Source of the DNA: Sporocytophaga sp.
GTDB lineage: Bacteria > Bacteroidota > Bacteroidia > Cytophagales > Cytophagaceae
Assembly: GCA_024707265.1 (NCBI GenBank)
Contig: JANQAB010000002.1
Coordinates: 180,188-244,187 of the forward strand
Reading direction: 5' to 3'
Length of the DNA: 64,000 bases
Below are positions 1-10,427 of this stretch, piece by piece. Every line of letters starts with the position of its first letter. The stretch's first letter is position 1. The notes under the pieces were generated by a model. That model worked only from the letters and a program-made list of their open reading frames with translations, was not told where the DNA came from and did not search any database. The translations under genes and the position numbers were made by a program.

Positions 1-3000
1 AAGAAGGAAACGTGATTGGAGGAAATGGATTTGGAATATACAATAATTCTTCGAGTGCCTATAATGGTCAAGGTTATAGAGGCCATGGAATTCAGCTTAA
101 CGGTGGGTCTGTCCGTAATATAACTATAACCAATAATTATGTAGGAGTTAGTAAGAATAATTTAGACATAGGAAACCGCCAGGATGGTATTTCATTATTA
201 GGAGCTCGTGATTGTATTATTGGAACTTCAGATTATCCGAATGTAGTGGGATTCAACTCTTGGGGAATTTTTCTCCAATCTGATTTTGCTGCAGCAGGGA
301 ATAGTAATCAAACAAGCAATAATTCCATTAAAGGAAACTTCATAGGGATTGCAAAAGATAATAGTAATATCGGAAATGGAACACGTGTACTGGATGATGA
401 AGGTGCTGGTATTGGCATTCAGCATGGAAGTATTAACAATACTTTCGAAGCTAATAAAATTTCATTTAATAGAGATGGTATTACATTAAGGGGACAAGGT
501 AAGGATCCCTTTGGAGCTCCTGTTAAAGTAAATAATTTCTATGGCAACTATATTGGGACGGATATATCAGGTTTGACCGCAAAACCTAACCAGAACAATG
601 GTTTCTGGATAACTCAAGGTGCAAAGCAATTAAATATTGGAGGAACTTTAGCTTCTCAAAGAAACATTATTGCTGGTAATACTAAAGACGGAATCCATAT
701 CGAAAGTGGAGATAGTATTAAGATTTTTAACAACTATATTGGTGTAAATGTTAATGGCGCTGCTTTGGCAAATGGTGGCGACGGTATAAAATTGTCTCAA
801 CCAACCAATGACCTTGGAGGAGGTTCCAGACATAATATCATAGGTGGTGTAGGTACAAATGAGGCTAATATAATTGCTAATAACGGAGGAAATGGAGTAG
901 TTGTAAGCGGAACAAATTCCATCAACAACTCAATCCATCATAACTCTTTCTCTTGTAATGCTCTGAGAGGGATTGTATTATCAAATGGCGGTAATAACTC
1001 TTATGCAGCTCCTACCTTCTCAGGTACTCCTGAAGCATTCACCCTTACTGGTCCTGCTGGTTCTTTTATAGAATTATACGCTCTGGATAATTGCAACAAT
1101 TGCGATGCAGGAACCAATAATAAATTACAAGGATTAACGCTTATTGCGTCAGGATTGTCTCCTCTTACCCCAACAGCTGCTCAACTTGCGGGAAGAACAA
1201 ATAATGAAGTGACAGCAATTGCTTCTGCCGGAAGTACGACTGCTGCTCATAACACTTCAGAGTTTTCAGCCTGTACTACTCTTTGTATAAAGCCAGAACC
1301 AAAAATTACACGGACTGATGGTTTTGCGATTTGTGCAAATACTAAAAATGTTACGTTTACAACAGCTTTAGTTGCAGGAAATAATTATGTATGGTCTGTA
1401 AATGGTGGATTGACTCTTGTTGGAGTTGCCACGAATGAATCAATTACAGTAAACGTTGGATCTACAGGTGGTACTATTACTCTGACTGAAACTGCTGGTG
1501 CTTGTAGTACAACAGTTACTCAAGCTATCACTGTGAATCCGTTACCAACTATTAATATCACCGCTGATACTGCAGTAATTTGTAACGAAACCCTACCGGC
1601 TTTAACAGCGAATGCGCTGCCGGCAAATTCTACTTACCAGTGGAAAGATGCTGCTGGCAATGACATCGCAAATCAAACAGCAAATACATTCACTCCTTCA
1701 GCACCGGGCTGGTATAAAGTTCAGGCGACTTCTCAAGAAGGCTGTAAGTCAGCTTTAGACAGCGCATATGTTGAGGACAAATCAATTACTGTTGATTTAA
1801 ATCCAAAAGGTTCCGTTTTCATTTGCGACGACAAACCTGTAGATCTTAAAGCTTTGGTAACACCATCGACCCCACTTAAAGGAGTTTATACTTTTGAATG
1901 GTATCAAGGAATAACAAAGGTACAGTCAGGCACAAGCGACACTTATTCTACTAAAACTAACGGTGATTATACCGTGACTGTTTCCAATGACAAATGTTCT
2001 GCCACATCTCCGGTTGCTACGATCTCCAACAGTACACTTGAGGCAAAAATTGATTTAACAGGTACACAAGTTATCTGTGATAACAATGCGCTTGAACTTA
2101 CAGCTAGTCCAATGATTACAGGTGTCTATATCTGGAAGAGAAATGGTGTGGAAGTTCAAAACGGTCCTTCAAATAAATACAGCACTTCACTGGGCGGAAA
2201 ATATACGGTAACTGTTATTGCTGGTTCAGCAGCAGCTTGCTCTGATGAATCAGATACACTAACAATTGAAAATAAAACTGTTGATGTGATTGCTAAAATA
2301 GATGGCAATGGTGTAATCTGCGACGATACAGCTATTTTGATTACAGCTGATACGAGCGGAACCAATACCGGAACGATCGAGTGGTATAAAAACGGAGTTC
2401 TTATTACTAATACAGGATTAACCTATAGCACTAAGGAAACAGGAAAGTATACCGTAAAATTGATTAACGGGCCGTGTTCTGATGTATCTAATGAAATCGA
2501 AATTATAAATAATACAGTTACAATTGATGCATCCATCACAGGCGGTAATATCATATGTGATAACAAGCCTATCGAGGTGAAGGCTGATACTACCGGAACT
2601 AATGCTGGTATAATCAAGTGGTACAGAAATGGAATACTTATTCCAAATGCTTCAGGCCTTTCAGTTGATGCCCTAGCTTCAGGACAATATTCTGTATCTA
2701 TTCACTTTGGTTTATGCTCTGATTCTGCAAATGGAGTTGCTATCATTAATGATACTAAAAAGATAACTGCCGGACTTTCAGGAAGTGATCTGATTTGTAA
2801 TAACCTTCCGATAGTTATTACAGCAGATACTATAGGCGGAGGTCCTGGAACACTTAAGTGGTATAAAAACGGAGTTTTAATATCCGGAGAATCAGGTTTA
2901 ACACTTTCAACAAATGAAACAGGGGAATATACTGTTTCTATAAATGATGGAATGTGCTCAGATTCTTCTTTAAGTGTTAAGATTACAAACAACTCTAAAG

Positions 3001-5105
3001 AGATCAGTGCAAATATTGTAGGAGATACGATCATCTGTGATGATAAGGAAATCACTATTGTTGCAGATACTACCTTAGGAAGCGGCACTCTCGTTTGGTA
3101 CAAAAACGGACAGGTGATCAACGGACAGTCTGGTCTTGAGTATACTACAAAAGAGACAGGTGACTACAAAGTGATAGTAATAGGAGGAGGATGCTCTGAT
3201 ACCTCTGCAACTGTTTCAATAAAAAACAACACAATTGACGCAAGTGCAACGCTTGCCGGATCCGGATTGATTTGTAATGATCAGCCTATTACCATTACAG
3301 CTTCTGCAACACCGGCTAAGAATAATTACCAATTCGAATGGTTGAAGAATGAAGTAGCGATATCTGGTGCAAGTGCAAGTACACACAGTACTGCAGAAAC
3401 CGGCAAATATAGAGTAATAATTTCAGGTGATGGTTGTACCGATACTTCAGCTGTAGCTTCCATATTCAACGGTACAATTCTGATATCTCTAAAGGCTCAG
3501 TCAGATACTATTTGTAAAGGCCTTGATACTGACATATCAGTTGCAATAACTAAAGGGGGAATTCCTCAAATCAATTATGTTTGGAAAGCTTCTCAGGGAG
3601 GTAATCCGGTCGCAAACAACGACACAATCAATGTCCAGCCGGAGACAACAACAACCTATACAGTAACAGTAAGTGATTCTACAACATGTTCTGTTACCAG
3701 ATCGGTTGAGGTCGCAGTGATAACAGTGCCGGAAACACCTCTTTCTGCAAATGTTGACAGATCAGTTATCTGTAATACGGATACCAGAAATATTGAATTA
3801 TCTGCTACTCCAGGCACAGATCCTAAAATTAGACCTATCTGGTATAAAGACGGATGTGGTTTGGATTCTGTAACGACAGGATACACTGTTTCTATAACTC
3901 CTCCGGATAGCACTACAACCTATTACATAGCATTGAAAAATGTTTGTGGTATTTCAGAGTGTAAATCCGTAAATGTTAAAGTGAACAGAGATCCTAAAGA
4001 TGATCTGATAGATGCATTTGTATCAGATACCTCTATTTGTAGTGCATATACCGGTGAAATCAGATTAAGCGTGGATACCATTTATAATCCTGATGCTGTG
4101 ATTAACTGGTATATGAAAGACAGAGACCTTAAGGATAGCATTATCGGTCATGGAAATCCATATAAATTACCTAAAAATCCAAAAGATACTACATATTACT
4201 ATGTGTATCTGTATGTAGAAGCATGTTTACCTTCTCCTGTGGATTCTGTACCTGTAAATGTAATTGATCCTAAGGTAGATGCAGGAGGCGTAATTGGAGA
4301 TAAGTATGTTTATTGCAGAAATGAAGATAGGGCTTTTGTATTCGGAAGTGTTAGACCTGCTGGTGTTGATTGGAAATGGGTGCCGGAAAATCCTAGTGCT
4401 CCAGTACTATTTGATCCTGCACGTTTAGTTTCTCAGGTGAATACCAAGTCTCCAGCTGAAACGCAAAAATGGTATCTGATTGCAGATAACAAAATTTGTA
4501 AGCCAGTCATAGATTCCATGTATCTAACAATCCATGACCTTCCTGTAGTAACCCTTGATATTCCTCAGGATACCCTTTGTTCCAAAGTGGAGTTTGATGC
4601 GGTTGCAACAGTAGTGAAAGGTGTTCCGAATGCTTATGTATGGTTAACTCCAAATTCAAGTATGCCTGATACAAGTTACGTAATGGCAGACCACACTAAT
4701 CCATTAACGAAGAGATTTACAGCTGAAGTGGCTGGCAGAAACTACTTCCTGGTTACAGTTGTAGATACAAATGGTTGTTGGGCTGAATTACCTGCTATAG
4801 ATTCTGTAGAGATCTTTGATCACCAGGAGCTGGTTATTCCAAACCTGATGACGCCTAACCATGATGGTAAAAATGAAACATACATCATCAGAGATATAAA
4901 CAACTATGACATTCTTCCAGGTGCTAAACTTGAAGTTTATAACCGTTGGGGTGAAAGAGTTTACAGAAACTCAAGCTATGATAACAGCTGGGATGCAGCT
5001 AACATCAGTGATGGCATATACTACTATTATCTGAAGACAGGCTGTGCCAAAGATGAATATAAAGGCTGGTTGCATATTATAAGTAATAATAACAGAAACG
5101 AGTAA
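1..5105 (+). CDS. Giant cell-surface protein, 5'-truncated by window edge: beta-helix + Ig/PKD-like repeats + gliding-type C-terminal domain
   Basis: The reading frame is already open at base 3 (reads EGNVIGG...), so the true start lies outside the window; the GTG at 12 is only the first internal start-like codon. About the first 330 residues carry N-rich, G-spaced short repeats (patterns such as GNYIG, NIIGG) typical of a right-handed parallel beta-helix. They are followed by Ig/PKD-like modules of roughly 80 residues, at least seven of which share an ICD(N/D) start, a WYKNG centre and a CSD end. The last ~90 residues match the gliding motility-associated C-terminal domain: IPNLMTPNHDGKNE, then YNRWGERVY, then DGIYYYYL. 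In Bacteroidota this domain marks export by the T9SS and attachment at the cell surface. Likely an adhesin or cell-surface stalk; the ligand is unknown. Confidence 0.9.
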   Translation, partial: EGNVIGGNGFGIYNNSSSAYNGQGYRGHGIQLNGGSVRNITITNNYVGVSKNNLDIGNRQDGISLLGARDCIIGTSDYPNVVGFNSWGIFLQSDFAAAGNSNQTSNNSIKGNFIGIAKDNSNIGNGTRVLDDEGAGIGIQHGSINNTFEANKISFNRDGITLRGQGKDPFGAPVKVNNFYGNYIGTDISGLTAKPNQNNGFWITQGAKQLNIGGTLASQRNIIAGNTKDGIHIESGDSIKIFNNYIGVNVNGAALANGGDGIKLSQPTNDLGGGSRHNIIGGVGTNEANIIANNGGNGVVVSGTNSINNSIHHNSFSCNALRGIVLSNGGNNSYAAPTFSGTPEAFTLTGPAGSFIELYALDNCNNCDAGTNNKLQGLTLIASGLSPLTPTAAQLAGRTNNEVTAIASAGSTTAAHNTSEFSACTTLCIKPEPKITRTDGFAICANTKNVTFTTALVAGNNYVWSVNGGLTLVGVATNESITVNVGSTGGTITLTETAGACSTTVTQAITVNPLPTINITADTAVICNETLPALTANALPANSTYQWKDAAGNDIANQTANTFTPSAPGWYKVQATSQEGCKSALDSAYVEDKSITVDLNPKGSVFICDDKPVDLKALVTPSTPLKGVYTFEWYQGITKVQSGTSDTYSTKTNGDYTVTVSNDKCSATSPVATISNSTLEAKIDLTGTQVICDNNALELTASPMITGVYIWKRNGVEVQNGPSNKYSTSLGGKYTVTVIAGSAAACSDESDTLTIENKTVDVIAKIDGNGVICDDTAILITADTSGTNTGTIEWYKNGVLITNTGLTYSTKETGKYTVKLINGPCSDVSNEIEIINNTVTIDASITGGNIICDNKPIEVKADTTGTNAGIIKWYRNGILIPNASGLSVDALASGQYSVSIHFGLCSDSANGVAIINDTKKITAGLSGSDLICNNLPIVITADTIGGGPGTLKWYKNGVLISGESGLTLSTNETGEYTVSINDGMCSDSSLSVKITNNSKEISANIVGDTIICDDKEITIVADTTLGSGTLVWYKNGQVINGQSGLEYTTKETGDYKVIVIGGGCSDTSATVSIKNNTIDASATLAGSGLICNDQPITITASATPAKNNYQFEWLKNEVAISGASASTHSTAETGKYRVIISGDGCTDTSAVASIFNGTILISLKAQSDTICKGLDTDISVAITKGGIPQINYVWKASQGGNPVANNDTINVQPETTTTYTVTVSDSTTCSVTRSVEVAVITVPETPLSANVDRSVICNTDTRNIELSATPGTDPKIRPIWYKDGCGLDSVTTGYTVSITPPDSTTTYYIALKNVCGISECKSVNVKVNRDPKDDLIDAFVSDTSICSAYTGEIRLSVDTIYNPDAVINWYMKDRDLKDSIIGHGNPYKLPKNPKDTTYYYVYLYVEACLPSPVDSVPVNVIDPKVDAGGVIGDKYVYCRNEDRAFVFGSVRPAGVDWKWVPENPSAPVLFDPARLVSQVNTKSPAETQKWYLIADNKICKPVIDSMYLTIHDLPVVTLDIPQDTLCSKVEFDAVATVVKGVPNAYVWLTPNSSMPDTSYVMADHTNPLTKRFTAEVAGRNYFLVTVVDTNGCWAELPAIDSVEIFDHQELVIPNLMTPNHDGKNETYIIRDINNYDILPGAKLEVYNRWGERVYRNSSYDNSWDAANISDGIYYYYLKTGCAKDEYKGWLHIISNNNRNE

Positions 5106-5132
5106 TTAAAAATTTATTCTTAAAATATAAGA

Positions 5133-5163
5133 GGCCGGTCAGAATTGATCGGCCTTTTGCTTT
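5133..5163 (+). terminator. Rho-independent terminator of the giant surface protein gene
   Basis: GGCCGGTCA-GAAT-TGATCGGCC forms a 9 bp stem with one G:U pair and a 4-base loop, followed by TTTTGCTTTTT. It sits 28 bases after the stop codon. Confidence 0.85.
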
Positions 5164-5262
5164 TTATCTCAGAAGAAGATGAAAATATATTGAAAACCGT
5201 TTAAGGTATAGGAGATGGTACAAAGTCATCTTCACAAATCCTAATGGATCAAGGATAAACTT

Positions 5263-5673
5263 ATGTTTAAGCATTCTGGCAGATTCCAACTAATAGATTT
5301 TCAGTTGAGCTATAATGAAATGCTTTTGAGAAGTTATGCTAATGCAGAAAGAGACTATAATATTGATATTTTATTTAAAGGCGTAACTAGTTTGAATATT
5401 AAAACTACGTTTTATGGTGAGATAAATATTGAGGTGACAGCTAAAAAACAATCTTAGTTAGCCGAGATAATCATGCCCAATGAAGCGTTTATATTTAAAA
5501 TTTTTGATAAGTATAAAATTGATAACTTCATTGAGGCCGCAGCCTTTGGTGCATATAAAAATAAGCTCGACTTCGGATGTACAAGCCTGGGGGAATTTAT
5601 GTGGTCACCAAGCAATGAATGTATATACTGGTCTCATGTTGATGAAGAGTTTAAACGGATGTTTCTTTTATAA
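5263..5673 (+). pseudogene. Small hypothetical gene interrupted by an in-frame TAG
   Basis: Two short ORFs (5263-5457 and 5473-5673) lie in the same frame, separated only by a TAG at 5455-5457 and five sense codons. Read through, they give one protein of about 136 residues. The first part contains FKGVTSLNIKT and the second KLDFGCTSLGEFMW, ending with WSHVDEEFKRMF. The even length and amino-acid texture suggest one gene with a nonsense change. I do not recognise the family; size and location in an accessory zone would fit an orphan immunity-like protein, but that is inference. Confidence 0.45.
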
Positions 5674-6186
5674 AGGAACTGGTTAGTGTCTGATGGTTGG
5701 TTAGCTTTTTAGTATGTATTAAAAAAACATAAAGCAGATAAAAGTTCTCTGATATTAATTATAGATCAGAGTCGTAGATGTCGTTTTCAGCTTAATAAAT
5801 GTACTTTTAAAGAACATGATCACTGTTTGCGTCAATTCCTATGCAGGTCGATTGACTGAACAGTAACTTCCTTCAGAGCATAGTCTGTAATTTTTTCTGA
5901 TTTTTTCTCTCTGAACTAAGACTGTTTAGTGAAGAATTGGAAAGATGAAAGTTGAGGCAGGAAACTTAAGATTTACACATAAAATGAGTTTAGGGGGTTC
6001 CAAAATTTTTTTAAAAAGATTGGGAACGATTTTGGAGTGTGAAGTCTATTTATATAACTATGATTTAAGAAGATTTTTAAAACGATTATTTTTATCTCAA
6101 TAATTCTGTTCATCTTTATGTATAATGGTTATTGTCAGACGCTAACACTTTGTATTGATCAGGTAATTCACTCTTGAATTTTTACT
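5674..6186. other. Intergenic stretch, no gene seen
   Basis: About 0.5 kb of AT-rich sequence between two broken genes. I see no convincing ORF, RNA gene or strong hairpin. Confidence 0.5.
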
Positions 6187-8417
6187 ATGAAAACCCAGGC
6201 ACTGTTTAATATTTATTTTCTTTTTTACAGTTATTAATGTAAAAGCCCAAAATTTTATATGGTCTAACAGGATAAAGGTGACGTTGGATCCAACATCGCC
6301 AAAATCAATAGCCTGTGATGATTCGGGCAATGTTTATGTAGCAGGCATTTCTCATGGTATAGTTTCATTTGATAGCGTTAAGTTTTCCGGGTCATTGTTT
6401 TTTGCAAAATACAACTCAGAGGGCAATTTGGTTTGGGGGAAAACGATTAATGGAGGTGAGGTGAACACAATAAAAGTCTTTCTGGACTCTAAAGGGAATA
6501 TTTACATGTCTGGGAACTTTACAGGACCTGTACTTTTTGGTCAACATCAGTTGTCGACAGCCTATTCTCAATAGGCGAATTTTCTGGTTAAATGTGATTA
6601 CAACGGAAATTTTTTATGGGCAAAGAAAGTTTTTTCAGGGGGGGATGGCGCAAATCCGCGTATTTCAACCGACAATAGTGGTAATATATACCTCTTAGGA
6701 GTAAACTTTGAATCTGATTTGCCAATCTTAGGAGAGGGAAGTATTAAAATTTCAAAGCTTAATGATTCGGGAGAATTTCAATGGATCAAAAGAACAGGAG
6801 TATCCGATGGGCCGGTTCATGTGAATGATTTCTCAGTGGATGCAGTCGGTAATATCTATATGACCGGTAGCTTTGGAAGGTATTATAGTACTTTTAGAGG
6901 AAGCCTTTCCTTTGGTACTAATACTTTGGTGTCGGATGGGGAAATAAATATTTTTCTGGCGAGGTTAGATATGCATGGGAATCCAGTTTGGGCTAAAAGG
7001 GCAGGAGGGGAAAGTGCTCCATATGTAAATTATTATAATGATAAAGGACAATTTCTTGCTTTAGATAATTTGGGCAATGTCTATATGAGTGGGACTTTGG
7101 GGATTCTGCCGTTTTTGAAGGCGTAAAAAAATAAAACGCAATCAAGATGATTTCGTGGGAATGTTTTATTGTAAGTATGACACTTCTGGGAATTTTAAAT
7201 GGGTTAAATCTGGAGCCAAAGGTGATATTGCTTGTGATAATCAGGGAAATATATTTGTTGTATCACAAAAAGATTTGTTAATAAAGTGTAATCCGGATGG
7301 CGAAAAAATTTGGTCAATCAGCGCTCCAACAGAAGCAATTGACTACTTAGATGGACCTCGAAATTTACTTGTCACAGATTCAAGAGGAAATTGTTATATG
7401 ATTGGTAGATTTTACAAAAAAATTACCTTAGGTCATAGTACTATTGTTTCTTATGAGGGTGAGTCAGCTTTATATGTTTCATGTATCAACGATGGGACCT
7501 ATGTGCCCAAACGCGTTAATACTATAAAAGGAAAAGTTTTCACGGACAAAAACGGAAATTGCACCTTTGATTCCGGAGAGGAGGTATTATCCAATGTAGC
7601 AGTTACTGCAACACCTGGGGGCTATTATTCCATTACTGATCAAAATGGAAATTATGAGCTCAAGGTTGATTCAGGTACTTATCATGTTTCTTTGGTGAAA
7701 CTGAAGTCTGATGTAGCACTGTGGAAGGAGAACTGTTTGCATAATAGTTATGAAGTAAAGTTTACAGGAGAGGATCAGAATATGGAGGGATTAAATTTGG
7801 AATTAAAAATAGAAAACTGTCCATTGCTTGAAATAAGATTAAGAGATTCGTATTCAGAATTTTTAGGTACAAGTTTTAATTCTTGTTACTATCCAGATTC
7901 TACGTATATTTTCTATTGTAATTATGGAGATGTGCCGGTAAACAATGTGCAAATAAAATTGGAATATCCTCAGGGTTTTACACCAATAGCCAGTACTATT
8001 CCATGGGATAATATTTCGAATAACGTAATTACCTTTGATTTTCAAACTTTAGGCGCAAAAGAATATGGTTATATTGGAATAAAAGATTTAATAGAGCCTT
8101 GCGATTACTTAGGGCCTTTTACTTATTCTGGATCCATAACTCCATTTCTCTCTTGTAAAAGTAAGGATACCATTTTCTACAAATCTTCTTTTGTTAAATC
8201 AAAGTTTCTTCCCTTGAGTTTAACAGGTTCAATTGGTTCGGAAAGTTCAAAGATTTTGACTTACCCCAATCCATTCACGGAAGATGTGACATTCTCAATA
8301 AAAGGTTTGGATAAAATAGGAAATCTAGTTTTAAGTTTGATCGATTCTCAAGGAATCATAAAATATAAAGAGGATGTGGAAGTCTCTTACATGCCAAAAT
8401 CTTTTCCCCTGGCTTAA
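6187..8417 (+). pseudogene. Secreted SBBP-repeat / T9SS sorting-domain protein, several frame disruptions and truncated 3' end
   Basis: Pieces of one gene in changing frames. ATG at 6187 is followed by an A4 run; dropping one A gives a signal peptide (MKPRHCLIF...VKAQ) that runs into the 6278 frame. An in-frame TAG at 6572 breaks it, and the same frame resumes to 7126. A G4 run (7099-7102) and an A7 run (7125-7131) then shift it into the 7155-8417 frame. The body has beta-propeller-like repeats with GN(V/I)Y(V/M)(A/S)G, as in SBBP-repeat proteins. A carboxypeptidase-regulatory-like domain (GKVFTDKNGNCTFD) follows, then the start of a type A sorting domain (YPNPFTEDVTF) that stops early. The 3' end meets RHS sequence. 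Either a decayed gene or partly sequencing error. Confidence 0.75.
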
Positions 8418-8537
8418 GTCAGATAGACTTCAACAAGAGCAGTAAGAAAGAAAATCAGGGCTAAAAATTCCGGAGGCAGCTATATACCAGCCAATGATAA
8501 AACGAGCTATTACATTCGTGATGCAAGTGGAAACATC

Positions 8538-9779
8538 ATGGCGGTATATGAGGAGTCTTCAGGCGTACAAACACTTGAAGAACTGCCGATTTATGGATCA
8601 GATCGCGAAGGAAACCTGGAACCAGGGTTGAATCTGGCCCTTGTGAATCGTTCGAAACGGATAGCAGGCCGTAGGACCTACGAGCTCAAAGATCATTTAG
8701 GCAATGTAAGGGTTGTGATCAATGACTTTAAAATGGGCGTTGACAATACAGGAGATTCCAAAGCAGATTATTATCTTGCCAAAATAAGTTCTTTCTCAGA
8801 TTATGGTCCTTTCGGGGAGTTGCTGGAAGCAAGGACAGCGAATGCGAATAAGTATCGATACGGCTTCAACGGGCAAGAAAAAGACAATGAGAATAATTGG
8901 TTATCTTTTGAATTTAGAGAATATGATCCAAGGATTATTAGATTCTTCGCAATTGATCCTCTTGTAAAGGTTTATCCTGAATTAACCCCATATCAATTTG
9001 CAAGCAACACCCCTATCTGGGCTCAAGAGCTGGAAGGATTGGAGGCTAATTACACTAACGAAGGTAGCGTGAATCCTCTATCGGGAGAGAATGTTCCTGC
9101 TGGAACAAGGTCAGAGTTCTCAGGCCCAAGATCTGATTCATATATGGAAGAATATAACTTAATCTCTGGTGATAAAAAGGCTTCTGAAGTTTCAAAATCT
9201 GCAAGTATATTAATTAAAGCGGGAGATAGATATACAATTAAAGGAGCTGGTGGGTTAGGTAAATCGTTGTTAAAATTTATAGACAATGGAGGACGACGGG
9301 GAGGACATGCCTTGTTTAAGACTACTGATGGAGATTTGGGCTTTACAGGGGATATTCTAAGACCAAATAAAACTACTAAATTTTCAAATTTGCCAGATTG
9401 GAAAATACAAGAATGGTATCAGACATCTATTATGGTAGAATTTCCATTAGATCTTACAATTGATCAATATTGGGGTATAGTAAATAATTATATAGATGAC
9501 AATGGTAAATTGAAAACTCCAGAATATAAATATTTATGGTATGGCTATCGGTGTGCATCCACATTATTAAGAGTTGCTAGTGAAAATGGAATAGTTGATG
9601 AAAAATCAAGAGTAGGATACTATATACATGCTTCACAGCCTAATGCACTTATTAGATATCTTCAAAGAAAAAACTTTGAAAGTAAGCCAAAATGGGGATT
9701 TAAGGGAATCGATTCAAATAAACTATATAATTTGAACTTTAAATATAATAAGGATGAGTTATTTCCAAATGATAAATAG
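8538..9779 (+). CDS. C-terminal part of an RHS-repeat protein with a possible papain-like toxin tip
   Basis: The frame is open from 8427 and already RHS-like before the ATG at 8538 (YYIRDASGNIMAVYE), so this is a 5'-truncated RHS gene rather than a complete one. The core is classical for Bacteroidota: YELKDHLGNVRVV (res 48-60), RYGFNGQEKDNE (107-118), FREYDPRIIRFFAIDPL (126-142) and PYQFASNTPI (151-160). After about residue 168 the sequence is unrelated to the core, as expected for a polymorphic toxin tip. The tip contains GGHALF (His257) and later WYGYRCAS (Cys339). The His-before-Cys order resembles circularly permuted papain/NlpC-P60 folds; that catalytic reading is inference. Its stop overlaps the downstream lipoprotein start by 11 bases. 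Confidence 0.8.
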   Translation: MAVYEESSGVQTLEELPIYGSDREGNLEPGLNLALVNRSKRIAGRRTYELKDHLGNVRVVINDFKMGVDNTGDSKADYYLAKISSFSDYGPFGELLEARTANANKYRYGFNGQEKDNENNWLSFEFREYDPRIIRFFAIDPLVKVYPELTPYQFASNTPIWAQELEGLEANYTNEGSVNPLSGENVPAGTRSEFSGPRSDSYMEEYNLISGDKKASEVSKSASILIKAGDRYTIKGAGGLGKSLLKFIDNGGRRGGHALFKTTDGDLGFTGDILRPNKTTKFSNLPDWKIQEWYQTSIMVEFPLDLTIDQYWGIVNNYIDDNGKLKTPEYKYLWYGYRCASTLLRVASENGIVDEKSRVGYYIHASQPNALIRYLQRKNFESKPKWGFKGIDSNKLYNLNFKYNKDELFPNDK

Positions 9780-10305
9780 GGTTTTATTAATTATGAGCTT
9801 TGTTTTTCTAATAGTTGGGTGCAAAGGAAGTAGGTATTATAATAAGAGAGAAATGGGATTTTCAAAGGACTGGTATCTTTATTCTGTTACGGTTGATTCA
9901 TCAACTAAAGTAATAGATTTATTAGGGAAATTATCTGTAGAATTTGAGTTGAAAAATGGCTTATTAGGAAGACATTATTTGTGCGTCAAGGATAATCGAG
10001 AGAACTGTGGAAAAGAGACGTACCAGGCACTTAAATATATTCATTGTAAAAATTGTCCTTCGGTATATTATGAAAAAGTTCATGAACTTCATAGCTATAA
10101 AATATTTACTGTGATCACTATAGAAAAGGATTGCGATTCTAATGTTTATCAGGATCCAATATTTCAAAAAAAAGGATGTTTGATTTTCGAAAGTGCTGGT
10201 GGAACAGTAAGATTTGATAAAGATTCATTGATAATTGATCTTAAACCAAGATTTGATAATTTTAAGGCTAAAATTGTCTGTATTGATAAGAATAGTATAA
10301 AATAG
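9769..10305 (+). CDS. Small lipoprotein, candidate partner/immunity of the RHS tip
   Basis: 178 residues from the ATG at 9769. This start is chosen over the one at 9754 because it gives a clean signal MINRVLLIMSFVFLIVGC with lipobox Cys18. The mature part is rich in charged residues and Cys (KDNRENCGKE, HCKNCPS, EKDCDSN) and matches no family I know. It overlaps the RHS stop codon by 11 bases, so translation is probably coupled. In polymorphic toxin loci the gene directly after the toxin tip usually encodes immunity. A membrane-anchored periplasmic lipoprotein would fit a toxin acting on the cell envelope. Function is inferred from position only. Confidence 0.65.
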   Translation: MINRVLLIMSFVFLIVGCKGSRYYNKREMGFSKDWYLYSVTVDSSTKVIDLLGKLSVEFELKNGLLGRHYLCVKDNRENCGKETYQALKYIHCKNCPSVYYEKVHELHSYKIFTVITIEKDCDSNVYQDPIFQKKGCLIFESAGGTVRFDKDSLIIDLKPRFDNFKAKIVCIDKNSIK

Positions 10306-10393
10306 TTTTCTACACGTTCTGGCGTAAGTCTGAGACTTGTGTCTACAAATGAAAGCCAGTTTATCAACTGGCGGATGGAAATAATAAAATACT

Positions 10394-10427
10394 AAAAAGC
10401 CCGGAGGTGGTAACCTTCGGGCTTTTT
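10394..10427 (+). terminator. Rho-independent terminator after the RHS/lipoprotein pair
   Basis: AAAAAGCCCGGAGG pairs with CCTTCGGGCTTTTT (14 bp, one wobble) around a 6-base loop. The A/T flanks make it usable in both directions. Confidence 0.85.

Noticed and set aside
2702..3121. 139-codon minus-strand ORF inside the giant surface gene
   Set aside because: Antisense to the repeated Ig-like modules; its own sequence repeats with the same period and has no start context, so it is a shadow.
5480..5686. 68-codon ORF overlapping the second half of the small broken gene
   Set aside because: It is the +1 frame of the same bases; the frame shared by both halves of the broken gene is more protein-like.
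6142..6330. Minus-strand 62-codon ORF near the SBBP pseudogene start
   Set aside because: Antisense to the signal peptide region of the broken plus-strand gene; no independent support.
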